Source of the DNA: an uncultured Burkholderiales bacterium
Lineage (GTDB): Bacteria; Pseudomonadota; Gammaproteobacteria; Burkholderiales; Burkholderiaceae_C
Length of the DNA stretch: 44,274 nt
Assembly: GCA_903870145.1 (NCBI GenBank)
Contig: CAIQBO010000019.1
Location: 1 to 44,274, forward strand
Direction: 5' to 3'
The translations under genes and the position numbers were made by a program. The notes beneath the pieces were generated by a model that ran no database searches, had not been told where the DNA came from, and saw only the letters and a program-made list of their open reading frames with translations. Shown in pieces: positions 35,468-43,897 of this stretch; position 1 is the stretch's first letter; every line of letters begins with the position of its first letter.

Positions 35468-37138
35468 TCACGCCGCAGCCTGCTGCCGCAATTTAAAGCG
35501 CTGCAATTTCCCTGTTTCAGTGCGCGGCAACGCATCACAAAACACAACGCGCCTTGGGTATTTGAAAGGCGCAATGGCTTGTTTGACAAACTCTTGTATC
35601 TCGGCAACCAAGGCCTCGCTTCCAACATGGCCAGCTTTGAGCACCACAAAGGCCTGAACCACTTGACCGCGCTCGGGGTCAGGCCCTGCCACCACACCGC
35701 ATTCAGCCACAGCCGCATGCTTCATCAAGGCATCCTCCACTTCAGGCCCGGCTATGTTATAGCCGGCCGAGATGATCATGTCATCGTTGCGCGCTTGGTA
35801 GCTGAAGTAGCCATCCGTATCCATCACAAAGGTGTCGCCCGGCAGGTTCCAGCCGTCTTTGACGTAATCGGTTTGACGCGGGTCCGACAAATAGCGACAC
35901 CCCGTGGGCCCGCGCACGGCCAAGCGGCCCACGGTGCCAGGTGCAACAGGCTGCATGTCTTCATCCACAATTTGCGCTTCATAACCCGGCACCACTTTGC
36001 CAATGCTGCCCGCTCGCACATCGGCGCCTGCACTGGCAATGTAGATGTGAATCACCTCCGTGCCGCCAATGCCGTCCGTCATCTCAATGCCCGTTGCGCG
36101 CTTCCATGCTTGGCGTGTTGCATCGGGCAAGGCTTCGCCAGCAGAGACCGGGTGGTGCAAACTTTTCAAGTTATAAGCCGCAGGGTTTTGCGCCACCAGC
36201 AAAGCCATTTGCCGGTACATGGTGGGCGCGGTGTAGCACTGCGTAGCGCCATATTGACCAATGGTTTGCAACAATTTTTCAGGTGTGTATTTCTCCAGCA
36301 TGATGGCGCACGCGCCATACCGCAAAGGAAAAGCCAGCAGACCACCCAAACCAAACGTAAAAGCAATGGGCGGTGTGCCGCAAACCACATCGTCCGGGCC
36401 CATCTTGAGCACATGACGCGGAAACAAATCACACATGGCCAAAATATCACGGTGAAAATGCAGTGTGCCTTTGGGCTTGCCCGTGGTGCCACTGGTAAAG
36501 GCAATCAAGCACACATCGTCACGGCTGGTGGGGTGCGCTTCAAATGAATCAATGTGATGCGCCATGCGCTGCTCAAGGCCATCTTTTGCATCACTTCGAA
36601 AGTACAACACCTGCTTCAAACTCAGCGCCGCCTGGTCGTGCGCAGGGTTCATGCAGTGCGCCAATTCTTCGGCCAGCAAACTGTCGCACAAAGCCGCACT
36701 GACTCGGGCTTTGTCAATGATTTGTCGCAGCTCTGCAGCGCGCAGCAAGGGCATGGTCGGCACCACCACCAAGCCGGCTTTGAGGGCCGCCAAAAAACTG
36801 GCCGCCATCATCGGGCTGTTGCCCCCGCGCAGCAACAAGCGCTGGCCTGAAACCAGGCCCATGTCTTCCTTCAAAACATGCGCAATCTGATTCACATGCG
36901 ACTGCAACTGCCGGTAGGTCCAAACCACGGGCCCGCCAGCGTCCATGCCTTGGATTGCCACACGCTCGCCATGGCCTTGGGCCACATGCACATCGAGCAA
37001 TTCCACCGCGCAATTCATTTGCTCAGGGTATTGAAGCTCTGGCCGATTGAACAAAAAAACAGGCCACTCTTGAAGCGGTGGCAAGTTCTCACGTGTGAAC
37101 GTGTCTTGGTGGCTGCTGGGCATTAATTTAGAGGGCAT
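35468..37138 (-). CDS. benzoate-CoA ligase-type acyl-CoA synthetase (2-aminobenzoate-CoA ligase candidate)
   Basis: This 556-residue enzyme forms an acyl-CoA from an aromatic acid, CoA and ATP. It has FTSGTTGKPKGT (~214-225), YTAPTMYRQM, the acceptor region TDGIGGTEVIHIY, WNLPGDTFVMDTDGYF and the A10 motif LPRTETGKLQRFKL. The YTAPT, GIGGTE and GDTF patterns place it in the benzoate-CoA ligase group that includes 2-aminobenzoate-CoA ligases. In Azoarcus evansii such a ligase works with a monooxygenase/reductase like the one at 40.5-43.0 kb. Substrate specificity (anthranilate, salicylate or benzoate) cannot be fixed from sequence. Confidence 0.88.
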   Translation of the reverse strand: MPSKLMPSSHQDTFTRENLPPLQEWPVFLFNRPELQYPEQMNCAVELLDVHVAQGHGERVAIQGMDAGGPVVWTYRQLQSHVNQIAHVLKEDMGLVSGQRLLLRGGNSPMMAASFLAALKAGLVVVPTMPLLRAAELRQIIDKARVSAALCDSLLAEELAHCMNPAHDQAALSLKQVLYFRSDAKDGLEQRMAHHIDSFEAHPTSRDDVCLIAFTSGTTGKPKGTLHFHRDILAMCDLFPRHVLKMGPDDVVCGTPPIAFTFGLGGLLAFPLRYGACAIMLEKYTPEKLLQTIGQYGATQCYTAPTMYRQMALLVAQNPAAYNLKSLHHPVSAGEALPDATRQAWKRATGIEMTDGIGGTEVIHIYIASAGADVRAGSIGKVVPGYEAQIVDEDMQPVAPGTVGRLAVRGPTGCRYLSDPRQTDYVKDGWNLPGDTFVMDTDGYFSYQARNDDMIISAGYNIAGPEVEDALMKHAAVAECGVVAGPDPERGQVVQAFVVLKAGHVGSEALVAEIQEFVKQAIAPFKYPRRVVFCDALPRTETGKLQRFKLRQQAAA

Positions 37139-37144
37139 GGTGAT

Positions 37145-37158
37145 TTGAATTTAATTCA
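37145..37158. promoter_or_regulatory. possible second MarR half-palindrome
   Basis: TGAAT (37146-37150) and ATTCA (37154-37158) are inverted around TTA, in the gap between the acyl-CoA dehydrogenase and ligase genes. TTGAA/TTCA elements also occur in the operator candidate at 43003-43024. It is short and AT-rich and may be chance. Confidence 0.25.
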
Positions 37159-38349
37159 GTTAGACTTCAACAAATCTCGGCCAATGATCAACTGCTGCAC
37201 CTCGGTGGCCCCTTCGTAAATGCGCAAGGCCCGAATTTCGCGGTACAAAGATTCCACAATACAGCCTTTCTTCACGCCCATGCCGCCATGCATCTGCACA
37301 GCCATGTCAATGATTTTCTGGGCGTTTTCGGTGGCCGTCATTTTGGCCATAGCCGCCTCTTGAGTGATGCGCTGGCCTTGATCGCGCAGCCATGCAGCGC
37401 GGTAAGTCAAGAGCGTTGCGGCATCGAGCATGGTGGCCATTTGTGCAATCTTGCTTTGCGTGATCTGAAACTGCGCCAAGCTTTGGCCAAACATCTTGCG
37501 CTGCTGCGCCCACGCCACAGATGCGTCCAAAGCCCTGCGGCCAAAACCCAAAGCAGCCGCTGCCACCGAGGTGCGAAACACATCCAAAGTAGCCATCGCC
37601 ACTTTGAAGCCTTCACCGGCAGCACCAATGAGCCGCGCATGCGGCACCAAGACTTGATTGAAATGCAAACACGCCAAGGGGTGCGGCGCCAGCACATCGA
37701 TGCGCTCAGCAATCTCAAGGCCAGGGCTGTCAGCATCCACAATGAAGGCACTGATACCGCGCGCGCCAGGTGCTTCCCCCGTGCGAGCAAACACCACATA
37801 AAAGTCAGCAATGCCACCGTTGGAGATCCAAGTTTTGTAGCCCTTGAGTACATAGCCTTCAGGTGTTGAAGTTGCGCTGCACTGCATGGCCGCCACGTCA
37901 GACCCTGCATCAGGCTCGCTCAATGCAAAAGCTGCAATTGCCTGGCCTGCCGCCACGCGCGGCAAATAAGCAGCTTGCTGCTCTGCAGTGCCTTTCAAGC
38001 TGATTGCGCCAGAGCCCAAGCCCTGCATGGCAAACGCAAAGTCGGCCAGCCCATGGTGCCAGGCCAACTCTTCGCGCAGCAAACAGATGGCGCGTGTGTC
38101 AATCACTTCGCCCATTGCGCCGTGCGCTTGCCCTGCAATGGCGTGCTTGAGCCAGCCGCTTGCCCCTAAGGTCTTGACCAAATTGCGGCATTCAAGATCT
38201 ACCGCATCACGCGACTCATCATGCACTTCTAACGCGTGCTGCGCGTGTGCAAATTGCTGCGAAGTCCAAGTTTGCAAATCTGTTTTAAGTTGCCGGTGTT
38301 TGTCTTCAAAAAAAGGCCAAGCCAAATGGGCACTGGAGTTCATCTTCAA
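37156..38349 (-). CDS. acyl-CoA dehydrogenase
   Basis: This 397-residue enzyme has the full acyl-CoA dehydrogenase pattern: [20 protein letters not shown] and [19 protein letters not shown] (FAD and substrate contacts), [11 protein letters not shown], and the catalytic Glu in [11 protein letters not shown]. It therefore looks competent for alpha,beta-dehydrogenation of an acyl-CoA, unlike the flavoprotein at 31.1-32.4 kb. The ATG at 38349 overlaps the crotonase stop as ATGA. In the proposed pathway it would oxidise a ring or ring-opened CoA thioester. Confidence 0.92.
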   Translation of the reverse strand: MKMNSSAHLAWPFFEDKHRQLKTDLQTWTSQQFAHAQHALEVHDESRDAVDLECRNLVKTLGASGWLKHAIAGQAHGAMGEVIDTRAICLLREELAWHHGLADFAFAMQGLGSGAISLKGTAEQQAAYLPRVAAGQAIAAFALSEPDAGSDVAAMQCSATSTPEGYVLKGYKTWISNGGIADFYVVFARTGEAPGARGISAFIVDADSPGLEIAERIDVLAPHPLACLHFNQVLVPHARLIGAAGEGFKVAMATLDVFRTSVAAAALGFGRRALDASVAWAQQRKMFGQSLAQFQITQSKIAQMATMLDAATLLTYRAAWLRDQGQRITQEAAMAKMTATENAQKIIDMAVQMHGGMGVKKGCIVESLYREIRALRIYEGATEVQQLIIGRDLLKSN

Positions 38350-39206
38350 TCCCCCAAAAACTGAGGCGTTTGTTTGGCCACAAACGCGTGGTACGCACGG
38401 TGAAAATCATTGGTCACCATGCAAATGGCTTGCGCCTGCGCTTCTGCTTCAATGGCTTCGTCCACACCCATGTTCCATTCTTGTTGCAACATTTTTTTGG
38501 TCATGCCATTGGCAAAAGTGGGGCCTTGCGCCAATGACAAAGCCATCTGTTGTGCCTGCGTCACCAACTCTTCGGGCGCACACACACGGTTGTAAAAACC
38601 CCAGCGCTCAGCTTCTTCTCCTGGCAAGCCGCGCCCCGTGTACAAAAGCTCTGATGCACGCCCCTGCCCTATCACGCGCGGCAGCAATGCGCAGGCCCCC
38701 ATGTCGCATCCAGCCAAGCCCACTCGGTTGAACAAGAAAAATGTTTTGCTGCGCGCTGTGCCATAACGCAAATCAGAAGCCAATGCCAAGAGCGCTCCGG
38801 CCCCTGCGCAAATGCCGTCTATCGCCGCCACAATCGGCTGCGGGCAAGCCCGCATGGCTTTGACCAAATCGCCAGTCATGCGCGTAAAGGCCAGCAAACC
38901 GGGCATGTCTAACTTTGTCAACGGCCCAATGATTTCGTGCACATCACCGCCTGAGCAAAAATTATTTCCTGCCCCTGTGATCACCACCGCGTGCACATCT
39001 TCTGCAGTGGCCAACGCACGAAACAGATCACGCAGCTCTGCATACGAATCAAACGACAAAGGGTTTTTGCGCTCGGGCCGATTCAATGTCAAAGTGGCCA
39101 CACCAGTTTGCACAGAAAACAAAAAATGTTCAGCTTGGTAGTCCGCCATGTGCAGGCGGTGCCTTGGCAACTGGTGTGCTTGACCGGGTAAGTAACGCTG
39201 GCTCAT
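38346..39206 (-). CDS. crotonase / enoyl-CoA hydratase-isomerase family protein
   Basis: The crotonase fold is shown by [35 protein letters not shown] (oxyanion hole) and [20 protein letters not shown]. Classical hydratases have catalytic Glu residues around a PEV-LG segment; here the stretch is [19 protein letters not shown], without Glu but with an Asp in a position like that of the Asp in the GLAADVGT motif of dienoyl-CoA isomerase. Isomerase- or hydrolase-type chemistry is thus as likely as hydration. The ATG at 39206 has GGGAG 6 nt upstream (286 residues); an ATG at 39149 is an alternative start. The gap of 59 bp to marR suggests co-transcription. Confidence 0.88.
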   Translation of the reverse strand: MSQRYLPGQAHQLPRHRLHMADYQAEHFLFSVQTGVATLTLNRPERKNPLSFDSYAELRDLFRALATAEDVHAVVITGAGNNFCSGGDVHEIIGPLTKLDMPGLLAFTRMTGDLVKAMRACPQPIVAAIDGICAGAGALLALASDLRYGTARSKTFFLFNRVGLAGCDMGACALLPRVIGQGRASELLYTGRGLPGEEAERWGFYNRVCAPEELVTQAQQMALSLAQGPTFANGMTKKMLQQEWNMGVDEAIEAEAQAQAICMVTNDFHRAYHAFVAKQTPQFLGD

Positions 39207-39265
39207 AAAGTCTCCCAAGAAAATTTTTGAAACTGAAACAACAGGGTTTGCATGCAAAGGTTTTG

Positions 39266-39760
39266 TCAACGTGGTTGCAGGTGGCTTTTCAAAGCACCCA
39301 ACAAGCCGTGCAACTGACTTTGCTGGGCTTGACTCAAACCGCCAAACAAAGACGCCACCCAAGCCTCATGGGCCGCGGCCATGCCGGCAAACGCTTCACG
39401 CCCATCGGCAGTCAAGCTCACTGTGTAAGAGCGCCTGTCGTTCACACCTATTTGGCGCGCCACCAAATGCTCTTTCTCCAATTGGTCCACAATGGTGGTG
39501 ATGTTCCCGCCTGTGACCATCATGCGGCGCGACAACTCCCCCATGGTCAAGCCATCTGGGTGGCGCTCGAGTTGCGCCATCAAATCAAATCGCGGTAGCG
39601 TAATACCAAATTCTTCACGCAGCTTTTGCCGCACCGTGTCTTCCACCAGCGTGGTGCAAGAAAGCAGGCGCAACCACAAACGCAAAGAGGCGTGGTGATC
39701 TGCGCGGGCGCGCAGCTCCAAGTCTTCGCGCGGCGCTTGCTCTGAATGCGTCGTGCTCAT
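39266..39760 (-). CDS. MarR-family transcriptional regulator
   Basis: The 164-residue protein has the MarR winged helix: [38 protein letters not shown] and the wing [16 protein letters not shown]. MarR proteins repress catabolic operons and are released by aromatic acids or their CoA thioesters. It starts at the ATG overlapping the SDR gene stop (ATGA); the longer frame reads over that gene and is rejected. It sits inside the operon it probably controls. The best operator candidate lies at 43003-43024, before the first gene. Confidence 0.93.
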   Translation of the reverse strand: MSTTHSEQAPREDLELRARADHHASLRLWLRLLSCTTLVEDTVRQKLREEFGITLPRFDLMAQLERHPDGLTMGELSRRMMVTGGNITTIVDQLEKEHLVARQIGVNDRRSYTVSLTADGREAFAGMAAAHEAWVASLFGGLSQAQQSQLHGLLGALKSHLQPR

Positions 39761-40545
39761 CCGGCCAACTCCCCGCCATCCACGCCAATGGCTTGCCCAT
39801 TGACACTGCCTGCACCTGCACTGCACAACCACATCACAGTTTGCGCCACCTCTTGGGCTTGCACCATGCGCTGCTGCGGGTTGTGCGCCACCAAAACGGC
39901 ACGGGCCTCCAATTCGCTTTGCCCCGTTTTGGCCATGATGTTGCTCACTGCTGCACGCACAAGCTCGGTCTCGGTATAGCCCGGGCACACCGCATTGACC
40001 GTGATGCCTTTGCGCGCCAACTCCAGCGCCAGTGAGCGCGTCAACCCCACCACGCCATGTTTAGCGGCCGCATAAGCAGCCACATAGGCATAGCCCTTGA
40101 GCCCCGCTGTGCTGGCGATGTTGACAATGCGCGCCGCGCGCCCTTGCGCCCCAGCTTCGAGCAAGCCAGGCAGTGCCGCTTGAATGCACAAGTAGCTGCC
40201 CGTTAAATTCACATCGAGCATCTGCTGCCACAAAGCCAAATCAGTTTTGGCAAAGGGCTGGCTTAACGCTTGACCAGCGTTGTTGATCAGCATGTCCACC
40301 GGCCCCAAAGCCTGCACATTCGATTGCAATGCTGGTTGCACAGAAGCGGCATCCGTGACATCCATCACCGAGACGTGCACCCTCACTTGCGGACAGGCCT
40401 GGCGCAGCACTTTCGCCTGCGCTTGCAAAGTGCTCAGCGTGCGTCCCGATATGCTGATATCGGCACCACTTTGCGCAAAGGCCATTGCAATGGCAGCGCC
40501 AATGCCTTGGCCTGCGCCCGTGATCCAAACATGCGGTGCTTTCAA
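39757..40545 (-). CDS. short-chain dehydrogenase/reductase
   Basis: This 262-residue oxidoreductase has the NAD(P)-binding TGAGQGIG at 9-16, NNAGQ, the catalytic Ser region NIASTAG and the Tyr-Lys pair in YAAAKHG. VNAVCPGYTETELV is typical of 3-hydroxyacyl-CoA or 3-oxoacyl-type SDRs. I choose the TTG at 40545 because GGGAG lies 9 nt upstream and it yields the usual N-terminus (MKAPHVWITGAG); the longer frame reads over the upstream monooxygenase. In the cluster it is the candidate for oxidation of a 3-hydroxyacyl-CoA or reduction of a ring ketone. Confidence 0.9.
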   Translation of the reverse strand: MKAPHVWITGAGQGIGAAIAMAFAQSGADISISGRTLSTLQAQAKVLRQACPQVRVHVSVMDVTDAASVQPALQSNVQALGPVDMLINNAGQALSQPFAKTDLALWQQMLDVNLTGSYLCIQAALPGLLEAGAQGRAARIVNIASTAGLKGYAYVAAYAAAKHGVVGLTRSLALELARKGITVNAVCPGYTETELVRAAVSNIMAKTGQSELEARAVLVAHNPQQRMVQAQEVAQTVMWLCSAGAGSVNGQAIGVDGGELAG

Positions 40546-40546
40546 A

Positions 40547-42979
40547 TCAATTTTCTCCCTTTTGCGCCTGGCCTTGACTCGCAAGCCCTGCCTGCGCTGC
40601 CATGCTCGCAGCTCGTTCAAAATTGGTCTCCATTTGCCGCTTGCCCGAGACATACACCCGCTGCCAATCTAGGCCGGTGTAGCCAATGCGCGCTGCCTCT
40701 TGCATTGTCCAAGACGGGTTGGCCAAGTGCGGCCTGGCCACCGCGCACAAATCGGCGCGCCCCGCCGCAATGATGCTGTTGACATGATCGGCCTCTGAAA
40801 TAGCGCCCACTGCAATGGTGCGCACACCTGCTTCATTGCGTATGCGATCAGCAAACGGCGTTTGAAACATTCGCCCATACACCGGCTGCTCGCGCTTGTC
40901 CACTTGCCCCGAAGAGCAGTCCACAAAATCCACGCCAGCATTTTTGAAGTACCGCGCAATCTCCACTGCATCGTCGGGCGTGATGCCCCCTTCTACCCAA
41001 TCGTGCGCAGAAATGCGCACCGACATCGGCCTGTCTTGCGGCCACACTTCACGCAGCGCTTTGAATACTTCCATCGGATACCGCAATCGATTTTCCAAAG
41101 ACCCGCCATATTCATCTGCCCTCTCATTGGTCAAGGGCGATATAAATTCCGACAACAAGTAACCATGCGCGCAGTGCAACTCTAGCCAATCAAAACCTGC
41201 TTGCGCGCCGCGCTTGGCAGCGCTCACAAAGGCCTGCAACACTTCGTCCATCTGCGCCCGGGTCATGGCCTGTGGCACTTGGCTAATGCCTTGCAAATAC
41301 GGCAGCGCTGAAGGCGCCAGCAATGGCCAGTTCAGGCCATCTCGCGCAGGCTCTGCCAGCGGCTGGTCCATGCCGTCCCATGCCCTTCGCGTTGAGCCTT
41401 TGCGCCCCGCGTGCCCCAGCTGCAATGCAATTTTGGCATCCGATTGGGTGTGCACCAAATCCACAATGCGCGCCCACCCTGCTTGCTGCGCATCGTTCCA
41501 TAAACCAGGGCAGCCCGGCGTGATGCGCCCTTGCGGTGTCACGCAAGTCATCTCGGTGAACACAATGGCCGCGCCGCCCATTGCGCGTGCGCCGTAGTGC
41601 ATCAAATGAAAATCGCCAGGCACCCCATCGTGTGCACTGTAGGTGGCCATGGGCGATACCATCACTCTGTTTTTAAGCATCACGCCACGCGCTTGCAATG
41701 GCAAAAACATCGGCGGTGGTGCGGGTTGCGATTGCAATTTTGCAAGCAAAATTTTTTCATGTGCTACAGAGCTTTCAGACAGCACTTGTTGGGCCAATCC
41801 TTGCTCAAAGGCTTGCACATAAGCGGCATCTCGCACACGCAAATTCTCATGCGAAATGCGCTGACTGCGTGTGAGCAATGAATAGGCAAATTGCGCAGGC
41901 GGCAGGTTCACATAACGCGAGACATTCTCAAACCACTCGGTGGAGTTGCGCGCCGCATTTTGAATCTTCAAAACTTCAATGGCGCGCGTGGCTTGGTACG
42001 ACACCATCACCTCGGGCATGCCTTTGACCTCATGCCCCATGCGCTCAAAGGTGTCTGCCAATTCAATGGCATCTTCAAAAGCCAACTTTGTGCCCGAGCC
42101 AATCGAAAAATGCGCCGTGTGCGCCGCGTCTCCCATCAACACATAAGGCACATCACGGCCATCGGATGTTTTTTCCCAATGCACCCACTGCTCACAAATC
42201 ACGCGCGGAAATTTGATCCAATGCGCCGAGCCGCGCAGATGGCTGGCGTTGGTCATCAAAGCGTGACCGTCTAAATATTTGGCAAATAATTTTTCACAAA
42301 AAGCCACCGACTCTTCTTGCGACATCTTGTCCAAACCCGCCGCCAACCACACTGGCTCCGGCGTCTCCACAATGAAGGTGGACGTGTCGCCGTCATATTG
42401 GTAGGCATGCGCCTGAATCCAGCCGTGCGGCGTTTCTTCCATCGCAAATGTGAACGCATCAAACAACTTGCGCGTGCCCAGCCACACAAAACGGCAGCGC
42501 CGCTCGTCAATGTCCGCCTTGTAGGTGCTGTTAAAACGCGAACGAATGCGCGAGTTGATGCCATCGCAGGCAATCACCAAATCGGCTTGGTAATGCGCTG
42601 CAATATCGGCCTGGCTGTCCACCTCGGTTTCAAACACCAGTTTCACACCCAGAGCTTCGCAGCGTTTTTGCAAAATATTGAGCAAGCGCTTGCGCCCAAT
42701 GCCGCAAAAACCATGACCGCTGGACATCAAGGTCTCGCCCTTGAAATGCACCGCAATGTCATCCCAATGGTTAAAGGCCCCCAAAATTTCCGAAGCTGTG
42801 ACGGGGTCAGCCACTTCCAAGCGCGCCATGGTCGCGTCTGAGAACACCACACCCCAACCAAACGTGTCATACGGCTTGTTGCGCTCCAAAACCGTGATCT
42901 GGTGCTGCGGATGGCGCAGCTTCATCAGCAACCCAAAATAAAGCCCCGCTGGCCCGCCCCCCATGCAAACGATGTTCAT
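40547..42979 (-). CDS. fused flavin monooxygenase / Old Yellow Enzyme (2-aminobenzoyl-CoA monooxygenase/reductase or salicylyl-CoA 5-hydroxylase type)
   Basis: The 810-residue protein has two flavin domains. Residues 1-~390 are an FAD monooxygenase ([16 protein letters not shown], later [20 protein letters not shown]). Residues ~420-790 are an NADH-dependent Old-Yellow-Enzyme barrel ([57 protein letters not shown]). This fusion is known from 2-aminobenzoyl-CoA monooxygenase/reductase of Azoarcus evansii, which hydroxylates and reduces the ring of anthraniloyl-CoA; relatives are annotated as salicylyl-CoA 5-hydroxylase/oxidoreductase. AGAGGTG lies 5 nt before the ATG. It is the first gene of the operon, behind a palindromic operator candidate. 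Confidence 0.92.
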   Translation of the reverse strand: MNIVCMGGGPAGLYFGLLMKLRHPQHQITVLERNKPYDTFGWGVVFSDATMARLEVADPVTASEILGAFNHWDDIAVHFKGETLMSSGHGFCGIGRKRLLNILQKRCEALGVKLVFETEVDSQADIAAHYQADLVIACDGINSRIRSRFNSTYKADIDERRCRFVWLGTRKLFDAFTFAMEETPHGWIQAHAYQYDGDTSTFIVETPEPVWLAAGLDKMSQEESVAFCEKLFAKYLDGHALMTNASHLRGSAHWIKFPRVICEQWVHWEKTSDGRDVPYVLMGDAAHTAHFSIGSGTKLAFEDAIELADTFERMGHEVKGMPEVMVSYQATRAIEVLKIQNAARNSTEWFENVSRYVNLPPAQFAYSLLTRSQRISHENLRVRDAAYVQAFEQGLAQQVLSESSVAHEKILLAKLQSQPAPPPMFLPLQARGVMLKNRVMVSPMATYSAHDGVPGDFHLMHYGARAMGGAAIVFTEMTCVTPQGRITPGCPGLWNDAQQAGWARIVDLVHTQSDAKIALQLGHAGRKGSTRRAWDGMDQPLAEPARDGLNWPLLAPSALPYLQGISQVPQAMTRAQMDEVLQAFVSAAKRGAQAGFDWLELHCAHGYLLSEFISPLTNERADEYGGSLENRLRYPMEVFKALREVWPQDRPMSVRISAHDWVEGGITPDDAVEIARYFKNAGVDFVDCSSGQVDKREQPVYGRMFQTPFADRIRNEAGVRTIAVGAISEADHVNSIIAAGRADLCAVARPHLANPSWTMQEAARIGYTGLDWQRVYVSGKRQMETNFERAASMAAQAGLASQGQAQKGEN

Positions 42980-43002
42980 GCTGCACCTCTTAACTATTTT
43001 TT

Positions 43003-43024
43003 ACTTCAATATTTGAAGTTTCAA
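43003..43024. promoter_or_regulatory. palindromic MarR operator candidate
   Basis: ACTTCAA (43003-43009) and TTGAAGT (43013-43019) are perfect 7-bp arms around TAT. Overlapping it, TTGAA (43013-43017) and TTCAA (43020-43024) form a second palindrome. On the minus strand a TTGAAA that could serve as -35 box (43024-43019) lies at one edge, so a repressor here would block the promoter of the monooxygenase operon, whose ATG is 23 bp away. Confidence 0.65.
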
Positions 43025-43036
43025 GTAATTATGCGC

Positions 43037-43177
43037 ATGTACCCTTTGCAGGTCAAGATGTTATTCATCTAAAGGGTCATATCCCCTCGCGTGTTTTGAA
43101 TGAAACAATTTGCATCATCATTTCGCAGTCATCTTAAACCACGCCCCCCATGTAAACTCTACAGGTCAAGTTGTAAT
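43037..43177 (+). repeat. pair of imperfect 28-bp direct repeats
   Basis: Copy 1 is 43037-43064 and copy 2 is 43150-43177. Both begin ATGTA, share CAGGTCAAG at the same offset of 12 and end TGTWAT; I count 22 of 28 matches. They lie in the divergent region between the monooxygenase operon and the acyltransferase gene, 113 bp apart. They may be regulator sites or the remains of a short duplication. Confidence 0.5.
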
Positions 43178-43198
43178 CCCCCCCTCCATCCACCCCGC

Positions 43199-43789
43199 AT
43201 GCACCGCACCATCTTTGACACCCCTTTTGTCAAAACAGCTCTTCGCGGCCTTAGCCTTGCCATCCTGAAATTAGCGGGGTGGAAAGTGCAAGGCAGTTTG
43301 CAGCCCGATTGCGCCAAAAGCGTTTTCATTGCCGCGCCCCACACCAGCAACTGGGACCTGCCCTTCACCCTGATGGTGGCCTTTGCCCTGCGCCTGAACA
43401 TCTACTGGATGGGCAAAGCCGAGATTTTCACCCCCCCATTCAAAGGCCTGATGATGTGGCTTGGCGGCATCCCGGTGGAGCGCAAAACCGCAAACAACCT
43501 GGTCGAGGCCTCAGCCCAAGCCATTAGAGATGCCAATGGCCCGCTGCAACTGGTCGTGCCCCCCGAAGGCACGCGCAGCAAAGTTCGCTACTGGAAAACC
43601 GGCTTTTACTACATTGCTCTCAGCGCCCAAGTGCCCATCGTCATGGCCTACATGGACTATGAGCAAAAAATCAGCGGCCTTGGCCCCGTCTTCAACCCTA
43701 CAGGAGACATTGAAGCTGACATGGTCAAAATCAAAGCGTTTTATGCACAGTTCAAAGGCAGAAATGCCAGTCAATACGATGCTGAGTAG
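43199..43789 (+). CDS. lysophospholipid acyltransferase family protein
   Basis: Enzymes of this family (PlsC-like) transfer an acyl chain to lysophospholipids at the membrane. The catalytic HxxxxD motif is His48-Asp53 in APHTSNWDLPF, and the second motif is PPEGTRSKV, which is the normal EGTRS block. Hydrophobic segments near the N-terminus (ALRGLSLAILKLAGW) fit membrane contact. The length is 196 residues, shorter than PlsC (~240) but usual for this subgroup. The ATG at 43199 gives the family N-terminus; an earlier ATG at 43100 would add 33 atypical residues. No good ribosome-binding site is seen for either. Confidence 0.85.
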   Translation: MHRTIFDTPFVKTALRGLSLAILKLAGWKVQGSLQPDCAKSVFIAAPHTSNWDLPFTLMVAFALRLNIYWMGKAEIFTPPFKGLMMWLGGIPVERKTANNLVEASAQAIRDANGPLQLVVPPEGTRSKVRYWKTGFYYIALSAQVPIVMAYMDYEQKISGLGPVFNPTGDIEADMVKIKAFYAQFKGRNASQYDAE

Positions 43790-43801
43790 CCTTACAGGGG
43801 A

Positions 43802-43897
43802 CGCTTTTAAGGGGACGATTACCGGCGTAGCGACGCCACCGCTTGCACTTTGATAGACCTCATCGGGCGTTTTATTTTCCAAAGCCTCTTAAGTTCG
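43802..43897 (-). mobile_element. possible remnant of an IS3-type transposase C-terminus
   Basis: On the minus strand EALENKTPDEVYQSASGG is read, which resembles the last part of IS3-family OrfB transposases (RPHxALxxKTPxEVY). A TAA stands where the His of the RPH motif would be, and no further transposase motifs are found upstream in any frame. GGCGT (43828-43832) and ACGCC (43837-43841) form a small hairpin near the presumed end. This rests on about 18 residues. Confidence 0.4.

Noticed and set aside
43100..43198. Earlier start of the acyltransferase at 43100
   Set aside because: It would add a proline/cysteine-rich segment not expected in the family and would place one 28-bp repeat inside the gene.
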